DNA from: Candidatus Coatesbacteria bacterium RBG_13_66_14
GTDB taxonomy: Bacteria > RBG-13-66-14
DNA: 5,541 nt
Assembly (NCBI GenBank): GCA_001774505.1
Contig: MFAF01000103.1
Span: forward strand, 1 to 5,541
Reading direction: 5' to 3'
Part shown: positions 1 through 4,907 of the stretch, in pieces
Position numbering within the stretch: position 1 is the stretch's first letter
How the letters are laid out: every line of letters begins with the position of its first letter
The notes under the pieces: model-generated
The model's database searches: none
The model's input: only the letters and a program-made list of their open reading frames with translations
What the model was told of the DNA's origin: nothing
Program-made: the position numbers and the translations under genes

Positions 1-837
1 GAGGCGCCGGGGTTTCTCGCCGGCGAGCTGCGGGCCGTCGGCCTGGACGCCCGGGAGCTCCCCGACCTCGCCCCCAAGACCCTGGCCGGTCTGGACCTCC
101 TCCACGTTTTCTACCCGCCCATGGCCTGGCGGGGCTTCGTCACCGCCCGACTCATGGGGCTGGCCACGGTGGCGCACTGGATGGGGAGCGATGTCCTCGC
201 CGTGCGCCGGGGCCGGGCGCGGCTCAAGCTCCGCCTCGGCCTGCCCTTCATTCAACTGCACCTGGCCGACAGCGCCGGGCTGGTCGGGGAGCTGGCCGGG
301 CTCGGGGTGCGCGCGCGCTTCCAGCCGGTCCTCTCGGACAAGCTCGAGGTCGCCGATGCGCCCTGGCCCGAGGAGCGGGCCGTCCTGGTCTACATCCCCC
401 CCGAGCGCGGCGATTTCTACGGCGTGCCGCGGGCCGTGAGTCTGGCCCACAGGATGCCCGACGCGCGGTTCCGCTCCTGCGGTCCCGGACCGGCCCCCGC
501 CGACGCGCCGCCCAACTGGGAGCACCTCGGCGTTTGCGGGGACATGTCGCCGGTTTACGCCGGGGTGCGCGTGCTACTGCGCCCGACCCTCCACGACGGC
601 CAGGGGAGGATGGTGCTGGAGGCGCTGGCCCGGGGGCGCCGGGTGGTGTGGAGCGGCCGGCTGCCCCATGTGCTCACCGCCCGCGACGACGGCGAGCTCG
701 AACGCGCGGTCCGGGAGGCCCTGGACTCCGGTTTCAACCTCGGAGGTCGGGAGATGGTGCGCCGGTTTTTCGACCGCCGCCGCAGCGCGTTCCGGTTGCG
801 GGATTATTATCGGTTTCTGGTGGGCCGGGCGCTTTAG
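1..837 (+). CDS. Glycosyltransferase-like protein, GT-B C-terminal domain (5' end missing)
   Basis: The frame is open from the first base, so the gene starts before the window; 278 codons are visible before a TAG stop. The ATG at 121 is probably internal, because the 40 residues before it read as sensible protein (a DLLHVFYPP stretch just ahead of it). About 60 residues in, HWMGSD resembles the acceptor-side loop of GT-B glycosyltransferases. Around residues 125-160 a strand and FYGVP segment resemble the start of the nucleotide-sugar domain. Residues 194-216 hold the best signature, RPT-x-HDG followed by MVLEALARG and a VV strand, typical of the donor-binding site of GT1/GT4-type enzymes. 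The likely role is transfer of a sugar from an activated donor in glycan or surface-polysaccharide synthesis; donor and acceptor cannot be told. It converges with pgk across a repeat-filled gap. The family call is by motif recognition, not a search. Confidence 0.7.
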   Translation, partial: EAPGFLAGELRAVGLDARELPDLAPKTLAGLDLLHVFYPPMAWRGFVTARLMGLATVAHWMGSDVLAVRRGRARLKLRLGLPFIQLHLADSAGLVGELAGLGVRARFQPVLSDKLEVADAPWPEERAVLVYIPPERGDFYGVPRAVSLAHRMPDARFRSCGPGPAPADAPPNWEHLGVCGDMSPVYAGVRVLLRPTLHDGQGRMVLEALARGRRVVWSGRLPHVLTARDDGELERAVREALDSGFNLGGREMVRRFFDRRRSAFRLRDYYRFLVGRAL

Positions 838-864
838 GGGGCGGTCGCCCGTCGGCGGTTGGGT

Positions 865-901
865 TTGCGATGACGTAGGGGCCGACCTTTAGGTCGGCCC
901 G
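865..901 (+). repeat. REP-like hairpin, type A, copy 1
   Basis: A 37-nt element: head TTGCGATGAC, then GTAG at 875-878, then a 9-bp stem (GGGCCGACC with GGTCGGCCC, 879-887 and 892-900) closed by a TTTA loop. It recurs at 1355-1391 with one loop change, and exactly but inverted at 2818-2854. GTAG at the 5' foot of a hairpin is the hallmark of REP elements. The partial stem GGCGGTCGCCCG at 841-852 may be a remnant of another copy. Confidence 0.85.
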
Positions 902-905
902 TTTT
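879..905 (+). terminator. Possible intrinsic terminator of the glycosyltransferase gene
   Basis: The 9-bp GC-only-ends stem of the type A repeat is followed directly by GTTTT on the plus strand, 41 nt after the TAG stop. A strong stem plus a short T tract can terminate transcription. The T tract is only four long, so efficiency is uncertain; the hairpin may simply be a repeat that has been co-opted. Confidence 0.45.
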
Positions 906-956
906 ACCCCTCACCCCCACCCTCCCCCCAGAGGGGGGAGGGGGTCGCTTCACCCC
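906..956 (+). repeat. CCCTCACCC-type hairpin repeat, copy 1
   Basis: A 51-nt block identical to 1078-1128. It has a C-rich head (CCCCTCACCCCCAC) and a 10-bp stem of C-rich and G-rich arms (920-929 with 933-942) around an AGA loop. Its relatives in this window are at 951-1000, 1192-1235, 2763-2800 and 2879-2922. This is a different family from the GTAG hairpins, although it is interleaved with them. Confidence 0.8.
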
Positions 957-1000
957 CCTCCCTAGCCCGTCGGCGCGCCGCCCCCCAGAGGGGGGAGGGG
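951..1000 (+). repeat. Degenerate CCCTCACCC-type hairpin repeat
   Basis: This directly continues the preceding copy. It has a C-rich head, an intervening GTCGGCGCGCCG segment that is itself palindromic, and then a C6/G6 stem around AGA (981-995) with a GAGGGG tail. It is a diverged or rearranged copy of the block at 906-956. Confidence 0.55.
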
Positions 1001-1073
1001 ACTTGCGGCGGCCCGCAGAGGGGCCGCCCTACATCGGTCAATACGCGTAGGGCGGGGTCACCTGACCCCGCCG
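997..1073. repeat. Inverted REP pair (BIME-like unit), copy 1
   Basis: Two GTAG hairpins face away from each other. The left one lies on the minus strand (1007-1032): stem GGCGGCCC with GGGCCGCC and its GTAG foot at 1032-1029. The right one lies on the plus strand (1047-1073): GTAG at 1047-1050 and a 10-bp stem (1051-1060 with 1063-1072). The 14-nt spacer ATCGGTCAATACGC (1033-1046) is the same as in the unit at 1231-1321. Divergently paired REPs with a conserved linker resemble bacterial interspersed mosaic elements. Confidence 0.75.
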
Positions 1074-1077
1074 CTTC

Positions 1078-1128
1078 ACCCCTCACCCCCACCCTCCCCC
1101 CAGAGGGGGGAGGGGGTCGCTTCACCCC
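1078..1128 (+). repeat. CCCTCACCC-type hairpin repeat, copy 2
   Basis: Identical over 51 nt to 906-956, at an offset of 172 nt. A truncated head of a further copy follows at about 1120-1140 (CTTCACCCCTCACCCC), without its stem. Confidence 0.8.
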
Positions 1129-1149
1129 TCACCCCGGCGTCCCCCCAAA

Positions 1150-1178
1150 CGTAGGGCGGGGGCTCTGTACCCCGCCCG
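1150..1178 (+). repeat. REP-like hairpin, type B
   Basis: GTAG at 1151-1154 overlaps the foot of an 8-bp stem, GGGCGGGG (1154-1161) with CCCCGCCC (1170-1177), around the loop GCTCTGTA. It lies in a 58-nt segment (1150-1207) repeated at 1293-1350 with a single mismatch at 1188/1331, so the hairpin and the following CCCTCACCC head were duplicated together. Confidence 0.75.
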
Positions 1179-1191
1179 TTTCACGTTCCCG

Positions 1192-1235
1192 GCCCCGACC
1201 CTCACCCTAACCCTCTCCCTAAGAGGGAGAGGGGA
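1192..1235 (+). repeat. CCCTCACCC-type hairpin repeat, A/T-containing variant
   Basis: Forty-four nt with head GCCCCGACCCTCACCCTAAC and stem CCCTCTCCCT paired with AGGGAGAGGG-like sequence. The reverse complement of 2879-2922 matches it at all but one position, so the same element sits on both sides of pgk in opposite orientation. Confidence 0.8.
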
Positions 1236-1321
1236 CTTGCGGCGGCCCGCAGGGGATACATCCCACAGGGCCGCCCTACATCGGTCAATACGCGTAGGGC
1301 GGGGGCTCTGTACCCCGCCCG
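1231..1321. repeat. Inverted REP pair (BIME-like unit), copy 2
   Basis: This is the second copy of the paired unit. The minus-strand hairpin (1241-1279) has the same GGCGGCCC/GGGCCGCC stem as at 1007-1032, but its loop holds about 17 extra bases, including a small GGGA/TCCC inner hairpin. The same 14-nt spacer follows (1280-1293), then a plus-strand type B hairpin with GTAG at 1294-1297 whose stem matches 1150-1178 rather than 1047-1073. Unit parts have therefore been shuffled between copies. Confidence 0.75.
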
Positions 1322-1354
1322 TTTCACGTTTCCGGCCCCGACCCTCACCCCTGG

Positions 1355-1420
1355 TTGCGATGACGTAGGGGCCGACCTTCAGGTCGGCCCGCGGGCGACC
1401 GTGGACTCATCGCCCCTACG
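1355..1420. repeat. Convergent REP pair downstream of pgk
   Basis: A type A hairpin on the plus strand (1355-1391, GTAG at 1365-1368, loop TTCA) abuts a minus-strand hairpin (1392-1420, GTAG at 1419-1416, stem GGGCGA with TCGCCC). The pair lies 22 nt beyond the pgk stop. Neither hairpin is followed by a T tract in the pgk reading direction, so a terminator role rests on hairpin strength alone. Confidence 0.75.
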
Positions 1421-1442
1421 AATTTCCGAAATGGGGGTGAAC

Positions 1443-2627
1443 CTACCGGTCCGTCAGGGCCTCGATGCCGGGGAGCTCCTTGCCCTGGACGAATTCGAGC
1501 GACGCCCCGCCGCCGGTGGAGACGAAGCTGAAGCTCGCGGAGTCGAGCCCGGCGTCCTCGACGGCGGCCACGGAATCTCCGCCGCCCACCACGGTGAATG
1601 CGCCCTTCGCCTTGAGCTTGGCCACCTCCCGCGCCACCGAGCGCGTCCCCTCGGCGAAGCGCGAGTCCTCGAAGTAGCCCACGGGGCCGTTCCAGAAGAC
1701 GGTCCGCGCCCGGGCTATCTCCTCGGCGAAGCGCCGGCGCGTGGCGTCGCCGATGTCCACCGCCGCGCGGTCCGCCGGAATCTCATCCGCCAGCCTGGCC
1801 TTGCACGCCGGGTCTATCCTCTCCACCACGTAGTGGTCCGTGGGGAGCACGATCTTGTCGGCGTGGCGCAGGAGGAGGTCCTTGGCGTACTCGAGGTAGT
1901 CGGGCTCGTGGATGCTGCCGCCGACCTCGCGCCCCAGGGCGGCGAGGAAGGTGTAGGCCATGCCGCCGCCGACGAGGAGCCGGTCCACGCGCTCGAGGAA
2001 GCTCTTGACGACGCCGAGCTTGGTGGAAATTTTGGCCCCGCCCATGATGCCCACGTAGGGCCGCTGGACTTCGCCCAGGAGCTGGCTCAGGTTCTCGACC
2101 TCCTCCCGGAGCTGGTAGCCGTAGGCGGATTTCAGGAACCTGGGCACGCCGACGACGCTGGTGTCCTTGCGGTGGCAGACGGGGAAGGCGTCGTTGACGA
2201 AGAGGTCGGCCAGGGAGGCCAGCTCGCGTGCCAGCTCTTCACGGCCCTCCTGTTCCCGGGGGTCGTAGCGGAGGTTCTCCAGCAGCATGAGCTCGCCGGG
2301 TGAGAGCGCAGCAGCCATGTTGCGCGCCTCGTCGCTCACCACCGCGCCCCGGCGGGCCATTCCCACCGGGAGCCCGATCAGCTCCTCCAGCCGCGCCGCG
2401 ACCGGTCGGAGGGAGTAGCGCGGCTCGTCGCCCTTCGGGCGGCTGCGGTGGGAGCAGAGGACGGCCGAGGCCCCCTCCGCCAGGATGTGCCGCAGAGTGG
2501 GCAGCGAGGCGGTGATGCGGGCGTCGTTGGTCACGCGGCCCTCGGCGTCGCCGGGGACGTTGTAGTCCAGGCGCACGAGCACCCGCTTCCCCGCGAGCTT
2601 CAGGTCCTCGATGAAGAGCTTTCGCAC
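1443..2627 (-). CDS. pgk: Phosphoglycerate kinase
   Basis: Cytosolic glycolytic and gluconeogenic enzyme that moves a phosphate between 1,3-bisphosphoglycerate and ADP to give 3-phosphoglycerate and ATP. The 394 residues match the usual bacterial length, with both lobes complete. N-terminal substrate side: RLDYNVP (19-25, with D21 and N23), R37, SHRSRPKG (59-66, with H60 and R63), LLENLR (115-120), NDAF then HR (145-153). Nucleotide side: GGAKISTKLG (196-205), GGGMAYTF (220-227), FWNGPVGYFE (311-320), GGGDS (348-352), STGGGASLE (370-378). Start is GTG, supported by GGGAGGT six bases upstream and by a normal family N-terminus; stop is TAG. The basic-patch motif reads HRKDTS where HRAHAS is usual, so one histidine is Asp155. 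gap and tpi are not adjacent; the gene stands alone between repeat arrays. Confidence 0.98.
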   Translation of the reverse strand: MRKLFIEDLKLAGKRVLVRLDYNVPGDAEGRVTNDARITASLPTLRHILAEGASAVLCSHRSRPKGDEPRYSLRPVAARLEELIGLPVGMARRGAVVSDEARNMAAALSPGELMLLENLRYDPREQEGREELARELASLADLFVNDAFPVCHRKDTSVVGVPRFLKSAYGYQLREEVENLSQLLGEVQRPYVGIMGGAKISTKLGVVKSFLERVDRLLVGGGMAYTFLAALGREVGGSIHEPDYLEYAKDLLLRHADKIVLPTDHYVVERIDPACKARLADEIPADRAAVDIGDATRRRFAEEIARARTVFWNGPVGYFEDSRFAEGTRSVAREVAKLKAKGAFTVVGGGDSVAAVEDAGLDSASFSFVSTGGGASLEFVQGKELPGIEALTDR

Positions 2628-2633
2628 GAGGCG

Positions 2634-2640
2634 ACCTCCC
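2634..2640 (-). promoter_or_regulatory. Ribosome binding site of pgk
   Basis: GGGAGGT on the minus strand, six bases before the GTG at 2627-2625. It is a strong Shine-Dalgarno match and is what fixes the non-ATG start. Confidence 0.8.
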
Positions 2641-2659
2641 GGTTTCGTCGTCCGGTGGC

Positions 2660-2688
2660 AGGTTACTAAAGACGGCCCCGTTTGTCGA
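2660..2688 (-). promoter_or_regulatory. Candidate sigma-70-type promoter of pgk
   Basis: On the minus strand, TCGACA (2688-2683, five of six to TTGACA) is separated by 17 nt from TAACCT (2665-2660, three of six to TATAAT). It would start a transcript roughly 25 nt ahead of the GTG. This is the least GC-rich stretch upstream of the gene. The -10 match is weak, so the call is tentative. Confidence 0.3.
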
Positions 2689-2705
2689 GGGGGGTGAAAT
2701 GCGTC

Positions 2706-2740
2706 GGGCGGATGTGTTCACCCGCCCCACGGTATCGCAA
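2706..2740 (-). repeat. Degenerate REP-like hairpin, type A head
   Basis: On the minus strand it begins TTGCGAT like type A, but the tetranucleotide is GTGG rather than GTAG. The stem is nine positions (GGGCGGATG with CACCCGCCC) with one A-C mismatch and a 4-nt loop. It looks like a decayed copy, lying just upstream of the candidate pgk promoter. Confidence 0.6.
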
Positions 2741-2762
2741 ACCGGGTTGATGGTTGGCGCGG

Positions 2763-2800
2763 CCCCCCTCTCCCCCCGGGAGAGGGGATGGGGGTGAGGG
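2763..2800 (-). repeat. CCCTCACCC-type hairpin repeat, inverted orientation
   Basis: A perfect 10-bp stem, CCCCTCTCCC (2765-2774) with GGGAGAGGGG (2778-2787), loop CCC, followed by ATGGGGGTGAGGG, which is the reverse complement of the family's C-rich head. Confidence 0.75.
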
Positions 2801-2806
2801 CCACCT

Positions 2807-2840
2807 TATAAAAGAAACGGGCCGACCTAAAGGTCGGCCC
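2807..2840 (-). terminator. Possible intrinsic terminator for leftward transcription
   Basis: The type A stem (2819-2827 with 2832-2840), read on the minus strand, is followed by GTTTCTTTTAT. This would stop read-through from the barrel-protein gene at 3148-4479 before it reaches pgk, in keeping with pgk having its own promoter. The same hairpin at 879-900 also has a T tract on its 3' side. Confidence 0.45.
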
Positions 2841-2854
2841 CTACGTCATCGCAA
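2818..2854 (-). repeat. REP-like hairpin, type A, exact inverted copy
   Basis: All 37 bases equal the reverse complement of 865-901, including the head and the GTAG foot (2844-2841). The two copies lie about 1.9 kb apart on opposite sides of pgk. Confidence 0.85.
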
Positions 2855-2878
2855 TTAACGGGGTGAGGGCTGACGCTA

Positions 2879-2922
2879 TCCCCTCTCCCTTTTAGGGAGA
2901 GGGTTAGGGTGAGGGTCGGGGC
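2879..2922 (-). repeat. CCCTCACCC-type hairpin repeat, inverted A/T-containing variant
   Basis: A 10-bp stem, CCCTCTCCCT (2881-2890) with AGGGAGAGGG (2894-2903), loop TTT. Its reverse complement matches 1192-1235 with one difference out of 44. Confidence 0.8.
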
Positions 2923-2935
2923 TAGGAATGTAATC

Positions 2936-2963
2936 GCGGCGGGGACTGAAATCCCCGCCCTAC
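2936..2963 (-). repeat. REP-like hairpin, type B, inverted
   Basis: GTAG at 2963-2960 on the minus strand, with an 8-bp stem GGCGGGGA (2938-2945) with TCCCCGCC (2952-2959). The loop CTGAAA is shared in style with the copy at 3091-3117. Confidence 0.75.
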
Positions 2964-2984
2964 ATTTACGGACGACGACGATTC

Positions 2985-3014
2985 GACGTAGGGGCGATCC
3001 TCTGCGGTCGCCCG
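2985..3014 (+). repeat. REP-like hairpin, type D
   Basis: GTAG at 2988-2991 begins a stem GGGCGATC with GGTCGCCC (one G-T wobble). It resembles the minus-strand hairpin at 1392-1420. It points away from the inverted type B copy at 2936-2963. Confidence 0.7.
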
Positions 3015-3031
3015 TTTCCGTGGCAGGCCCG

Positions 3032-3068
3032 CGGGCGGGTGCGGAGACCCGCCCCTGCGTCATCGCAA
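3032..3068 (-). repeat. REP-like hairpin, type A head with a different stem
   Basis: The minus strand has the complete type A head TTGCGATGAC, but the tetranucleotide is GCAG and the stem is GGGCGGGT with an ACCCGCCC-type partner instead of the GGGCCGACC stem. Head conserved, stem replaced as a pair. Confidence 0.7.
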
Positions 3069-3090
3069 GCTGAGGTGTGAAATTGAAAAG

Positions 3091-3117
3091 CGGTGGGGAC
3101 TAAAGTCCCCGCCCTAC
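3091..3117 (-). repeat. REP-like hairpin, type B, just after the barrel gene; possible terminator
   Basis: GTAG at 3117-3114 (minus strand) and a stem of about nine pairs (GGTGGGGAC with GTCCCCGCC, one wobble) around TAAA/TTTA. It lies 30 nt past the stop of the barrel gene, and the minus strand continues ACCGCTTTTCAATTT, so it may terminate that transcript, though the T tract is offset from the stem. Confidence 0.7.
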
Positions 3118-3147
3118 ATTCGGGCACACACCGTCGCCGCCCCGCCG

Positions 3148-4479
3148 TCAGATCGAGAAGCCCACCGCACCCGCGGCGCTGAAATACGTGTCGGCGTCGC
3201 CCGAGGTGTCTATCCGCCCAAAACCCACCGCCAGATCGAGGCGGACGCCCGCCAGGTGCATCCCCACGCCCAGGGTGTAGAGGGGGGACTGGTTTTCGTC
3301 GGCGAGGTTGAATCTGACGCCGGCGCCGCCCCACAGGGCGCCCTCGAAGAAGTCCGCCCGCACCCCGAACGCCAGGTCCTGCTGGGGGGAGAACGCACCT
3401 TCGTCTCGCGTGAGGTCCAGGTCCACGGCGACGGTCAAGAGGCCCGGGACCGCCTCCCCGGCCACGCCGATCCGCCAGTGGGGCTCGAGGCGGTCGGAGA
3501 CTCCCGCGACCGGCTCGTCCCAGGAGATGGGGGCGGGGATCACGTCGCGCGCCAGGAGGCCCAGCCGGAAGTGGGGGGTGAACTGGCCCAAGAGGCCCAG
3601 GTCGGCGCTGACGGCGTGCCCCAGGACCGGCCGCGTGGCGAGCACCTGGTTGATTATCCACCCCGGCCCGGTGGTGTACATCCCCGAGTCCTGGGCGGTG
3701 AAGCGGTTGGAGTAGCTCTGGGTGACGACGTACTTGATGTTGAGGCCGGCCGAGACGAAGAAGCGGTCGTCCTTCCCGGAGCGCCAGAGGTAGTCGGCGT
3801 AGGTGACGACGAACTCCTGACGGGCGTCGTTCTCCAGGCGCGCGCCGGTTTGGTTCTCGGTTATCCCGAGGCCGTCGCCCGCCGCGTCGCCCACGAAGCC
3901 CGCGGGATCGGGGTAGGTGGGCCAGAGGACGGCGAGCTGCTCCGAGTCCAGGTAGCCCGCCAGGTACAGAAGCGCCACCGCCTCGTAGCTCTCGAGGTAG
4001 AAGTCGGGGATGAGGCGGCCGGTGTCCGCGTCGGGCTCCATGACGACCTGGCCCGTGCCGCCGCCGATCCAGCTCACCGCCAGCGGCCCGAGCATGACGC
4101 CCGCGCCGTAGGAGAGGTAGCCGGTGACGCCCGGCGGGTCCCCGGCCAGGCCCTCCAGGAGGTCCGCCGTCCGGTCAATGGCGTCCAGGAGCGGCTGGAG
4201 ACCCTCGGTGGTGTCGGCGTGCCAGATGTCGTCCTTGAGGGCGATGTAGGCGTTGAAGTCCTCGGTGATGCGGTCGTCGGTGGCGATGGCGAACGAGGGG
4301 ACGCAGGCGAAGTAGTCCCCGGCGGCGGCCATCCCGGCGGGGTTGTAGTAGACGCAGGCCTCGTCGTCGGCCAGGGCGACGTAGGCGCCCCCCAGGGCCA
4401 TGGCGCGCGGCCCGTACACGGGGAGGGCCAGCGCCGGCAGGAGCGCCGCGGTGAGAACCAGAAGCACCTTTTCCCTCAT
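3148..4479 (-). CDS. Outer-membrane beta-barrel protein, PorV/TraF-like
   Basis: A 443-residue exported protein. Residues 1-18 form a signal peptide (basic MREK, hydrophobic core, likely cut after ALA). The mature start, PRAMALGGAYVALADD (24-39) and then YYNPAGM (44-50), is the signature of the PorV/PorQ, FadL-like and TraF_2 outer-membrane barrels, whose N-terminus packs against or into the barrel. After a variable middle (about 60-230), alternating polar/hydrophobic strands run to the end (for example 240-256, 303-312, 365-390, 399-421), closing with GFSI rather than the usual terminal aromatic. Family roles include secretion-linked shuttling or lipid/hydrophobic-solute transport; the sequence does not say which. 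ATG start; the upstream AAGGGGGA is a weak Shine-Dalgarno six bases away. The segment from residue 271 resembles the next gene to the right, so they are probably paralogues. The large plus-strand frame opposite is an antisense shadow. Confidence 0.75.
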   Translation of the reverse strand: MREKVLLVLTAALLPALALPVYGPRAMALGGAYVALADDEACVYYNPAGMAAAGDYFACVPSFAIATDDRITEDFNAYIALKDDIWHADTTEGLQPLLDAIDRTADLLEGLAGDPPGVTGYLSYGAGVMLGPLAVSWIGGGTGQVVMEPDADTGRLIPDFYLESYEAVALLYLAGYLDSEQLAVLWPTYPDPAGFVGDAAGDGLGITENQTGARLENDARQEFVVTYADYLWRSGKDDRFFVSAGLNIKYVVTQSYSNRFTAQDSGMYTTGPGWIINQVLATRPVLGHAVSADLGLLGQFTPHFRLGLLARDVIPAPISWDEPVAGVSDRLEPHWRIGVAGEAVPGLLTVAVDLDLTRDEGAFSPQQDLAFGVRADFFEGALWGGAGVRFNLADENQSPLYTLGVGMHLAGVRLDLAVGFGRIDTSGDADTYFSAAGAVGFSI

Positions 4480-4544
4480 CGCCCGTCCCCCTTCGGTCGG
4501 AGGTTGCGGTTCGGTTGGTAAAGTCGCGGGCGGGGCGTAGTTGG

Positions 4545-4890
4545 TCCCCCGCCCGGTAAAAACGTCACTGCGCCTCGGGCGCTTGGGCCCAGCGGCCGTT
4601 TTTCAGCCGTGTCGAGGCACTGCGGCCGGATCCCCGCCCGGTCACAACGGCGCCGCGCCGAGGTCCCCGTCCGGTCAAAACGTCACCCTACGGGGATTAC
4701 AGCCCGGTTTCCGAAGAGAACCATCCGCCTTTCCGCCGTTCCGGAGAGCGCCCCGGTCTCCGTCCGACAGCCGGGTCACCGCACCGGGGTTCCCGTACAT
4801 CCACCGGGTCCTCGCGCCGGGTCCCCACCAATCCTCCAGGTCATCGCGCCCGCTTCCCCGCCGTCGTCAAGGAACAACACCCGGTTCCCC
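4545..4890. repeat. Degenerate tandem repeat, period about 33 nt
   Basis: This fills most of the 428-nt gap between the two barrel genes. Units opening with CCGGT or CCGGGT begin at 4638, 4671, 4704, 4771 and 4804, and a CCAGGT unit at 4836; a degenerate unit fits at 4737. The steps are 33, 33, 33, 34, 33 and 32. Each unit carries a second GC-box near its middle followed by TCCCCG-like sequence, as in 4804-4835 compared with 4836-4869. A detached copy (TCCCCCGCCCGGTAAAAACG) lies at 4545-4564 and matches the junctions at 4631-4650 and 4664-4682. No convincing gene, promoter or terminator is visible here. Plus-strand frames across it are arginine/proline-rich repeat translations. Confidence 0.6.
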
Positions 4891-4907
4891 CGCCCCGGCG
4901 GCGCGCC

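Noticed and set aside
121..837. The ATG at 121 as the true start of the glycosyltransferase gene
   Set aside because: The frame is open for 40 codons before it with protein-like content, and no Shine-Dalgarno sequence precedes the ATG (the bases before it are CTACCCGCCC).
904..1125. A 73-codon minus-strand open frame
   Set aside because: It is a translation of the repeat hairpins (SPLWGEGGGEG-type peptides). Such peptides are commonly mis-annotated as proteins wherever these repeats occur.
1401..2303. A 300-codon plus-strand open frame opposite pgk
   Set aside because: It is antisense to an unmistakable pgk and arises from high-GC codon bias; its protein is a low-complexity run of Gly, Ala, Val, Glu and His with no family features.
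2827..3063. A 78-codon minus-strand open frame
   Set aside because: It lies wholly in the right-hand repeat array and shows no protein features beyond the repeats.
3256..4521. A 421-codon plus-strand open frame opposite the barrel gene
   Set aside because: Codon-bias shadow: a Gly/Val/Glu/Arg-rich product with no signal peptide or domain, whereas the minus-strand frame has a signal peptide, NPAG motif and beta-strand pattern.
4569..4600. A terminator between the two barrel genes
   Set aside because: A small GCGCC/GGCGC hairpin exists, but on the minus strand the T run (GTTTTTA) comes seven bases after the stem, too far for a standard intrinsic terminator.
4631..4870. A CRISPR array
   Set aside because: The period of about 33 nt has no split into constant repeats and variable spacers, unit identity is low, and no cas gene is nearby.
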